Origin: Bacteroidaceae bacterium
Lineage (GTDB): Bacteria > Bacteroidota > Bacteroidia > Bacteroidales > Bacteroidaceae
Reading direction: 5' to 3'
Assembly (NCBI GenBank): GCA_017466065.1
Contig: JAFTUV010000026.1
Location: forward strand, 14,814-78,813
Length of the DNA stretch: 64,000 nucleotides
Positions 63,547 to 64,000 of this stretch are shown piece by piece. How positions within the stretch are numbered: the first letter of the stretch is position 1; the number at the start of each line of letters is the position of its first letter. A program made the translations under genes and the position numbers. Under the pieces are notes generated by a model. The model was given only the letters and a program-made list of their open reading frames with translations, searched no databases and was not told the DNA's origin.

Positions 63547-63576
63547 CCCAAGAAGAGAGAGAAGAGCAAAAAACAA

Positions 63577-63605
63577 CCTCGGCTGTGCTTGATGCACAGC
63601 CGAGG
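63577..63605 (-). terminator. Terminator of the last gene
   Basis: Perfect 12-bp stem CCTCGGCTGTGC / GCACAGCCGAGG with a 5-nt loop, followed in the minus direction by TTGTTTTTTG. Confidence 0.9.
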
Positions 63606-63645
63606 TACGTTATTTATTAAGGTTTTGTCTATTACTCAGCAATAA

Positions 63646-64000
63646 TTACTCAGCAATGAACTTTTTACCATCCTTGATGTAGATGCCACCCTTAACGGTC
63701 TCTGTAACCTTGCGGCCTTGGAGGTCGTAGATAGCAGCGTCACCGTTAGCTGCATCAGCGTCGATAGCGTCGATGCCTGTTGTACCGTTGTTAACGGTAA
63801 TGTAGCCTGTGTAGTCGTCGATAGGCAAACGGGTGCTGGCATCATCGGAGAGAATTACATTCTTAATCTGGAACTCATACTCGCCATCGGCTGTGCCGGC
63901 TTTTGCGGTGGTAGTGAGAACTGCAACATCGCCTTCTGTGCCGGTGAAGTTCAAGTTCTTGCTTGAATAAACCATTACTCTCATCGAACCGTCAGGCTGC
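63646..64000 (-). CDS. C-terminal part of a secreted protein with sorting-like tail, cut by window edge
   Basis: About 118 visible residues, open to the window end. A beta domain (MVYSSKNLNFTGTEGDVAVL, DGEYEFQIKNVILSD) resembling cohesin-like modules found at the ends of such proteins is followed by AIYDLQGRKVTETVKGGIYI and KDGKKFIAE. The tail matches those of the 782- and 1509-residue proteins. A 13-bp direct repeat (ATTACTCAGCAAT) overlaps the stop codon. The N-terminal function is outside the window. Confidence 0.75.
   Translation of the reverse strand, partial: QPDGSMRVMVYSSKNLNFTGTEGDVAVLTTTAKAGTADGEYEFQIKNVILSDDASTRLPIDDYTGYITVNNGTTGIDAIDADAANGDAAIYDLQGRKVTETVKGGIYIKDGKKFIAE

Larger units (their letters stand above)
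63124..63645. other. 522-nt gene-free stretch with repeats and a terminator
   Basis: Contains D6, B3, A3, D5 and the terminator of the last gene. No credible coding frame. The arrangement (B next to A, D at the edges) resembles the 47-kb cluster. Confidence 0.75.

Noticed and set aside
1..64000. tRNA and rRNA genes
   Set aside because: I looked for T-loop and rRNA-like patterns in all gaps and found none; a covariance search would settle this.

Overview
The window is chromosomal DNA from a member of the Bacteroidales (phylum Bacteroidota), most likely gut-associated. Supporting signs are: many promoters with the Bacteroidetes -7 box TAnnTTTG and few clear Shine-Dalgarno sites; the orders ftsK-lolA-trxB and rplU-rpmA-serS; a TonB receptor with DUF4876 and DUF6850 partners; a YtrA-type GntR/ABC operon; DUF6452, DUF6048 and DUF4199 genes; and secreted proteins ending in a YDxxGRK...GIYIxxGKK tail. 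I see no rRNA, tRNA, CRISPR array, prophage or insertion sequence. Genus and species cannot be fixed from this sequence alone.

Layout. 1-9.3 kb (+): a 5'-truncated ftsK, lolA-like, trxB, manA, rplU-rpmA, serS and a fused NfnA/NfnB-like (PyrK-GltD) oxidoreductase. 9.4-17.0 kb (-): a GntR/ABC operon, a Dna2-like nuclease-helicase, a lytic transglycosylase and udk. 17.3-21.1 kb (+): fba, queA, a BspA-like LRR protein and a small lipoprotein. 21.3-31.1 kb (+): an eight-gene envelope operon (TonB receptor, DUF4876 lipoprotein, DUF6850 barrel, CxHxCxH lipoprotein, PepSY-TM protein, ABC ATPase, ABC membrane protein, DUF4857 protein), which is the best candidate for an incompletely described system. 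31.1-31.8 kb has no gene but holds a 124-bp direct repeat, three promoter-like boxes and a candidate small RNA. 31.8-35.1 kb: a small unknown gene, a DUF2027-Smr protein, a MITE-like hairpin element, comF-recX and a small membrane protein.

35.1-44.5 kb (-) is housekeeping: prmC, a beta-phosphoglucomutase-like HAD gene, pgi, gpsA, lysS, a coiled-coil membrane protein and valS. mazG lies divergent at 44.6 kb. 45.6-47.0 kb (-) is an ECF sigma / membrane protein / Spy-like operon. It is followed by rnz and rpsA. 50.8-59.0 kb (-) carries two large secreted proteins, a 782-residue protein and a 1509-residue multidomain GH33 sialidase. They share an N-terminal beta-rich module that I cannot name and a similar C-terminal end. 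A 59-codon gene too short for usual gene calling sits just behind the sialidase. marC lies between them on the other strand. 59.3-63.1 kb (-) carries apbE, DUF6048, DUF6452, a GT2 glycosyltransferase and DUF4199, with an 81-bp tandem repeat that multiplies the glycosyltransferase promoter. The window ends in the C-terminus of a third tailed protein.

Intergenic DNA at 33, 47, 50, 53-54 and 63 kb is built from at least four families of short palindromic dispersed repeats, often stacked. They lie mostly at 3' ends and between convergent genes.
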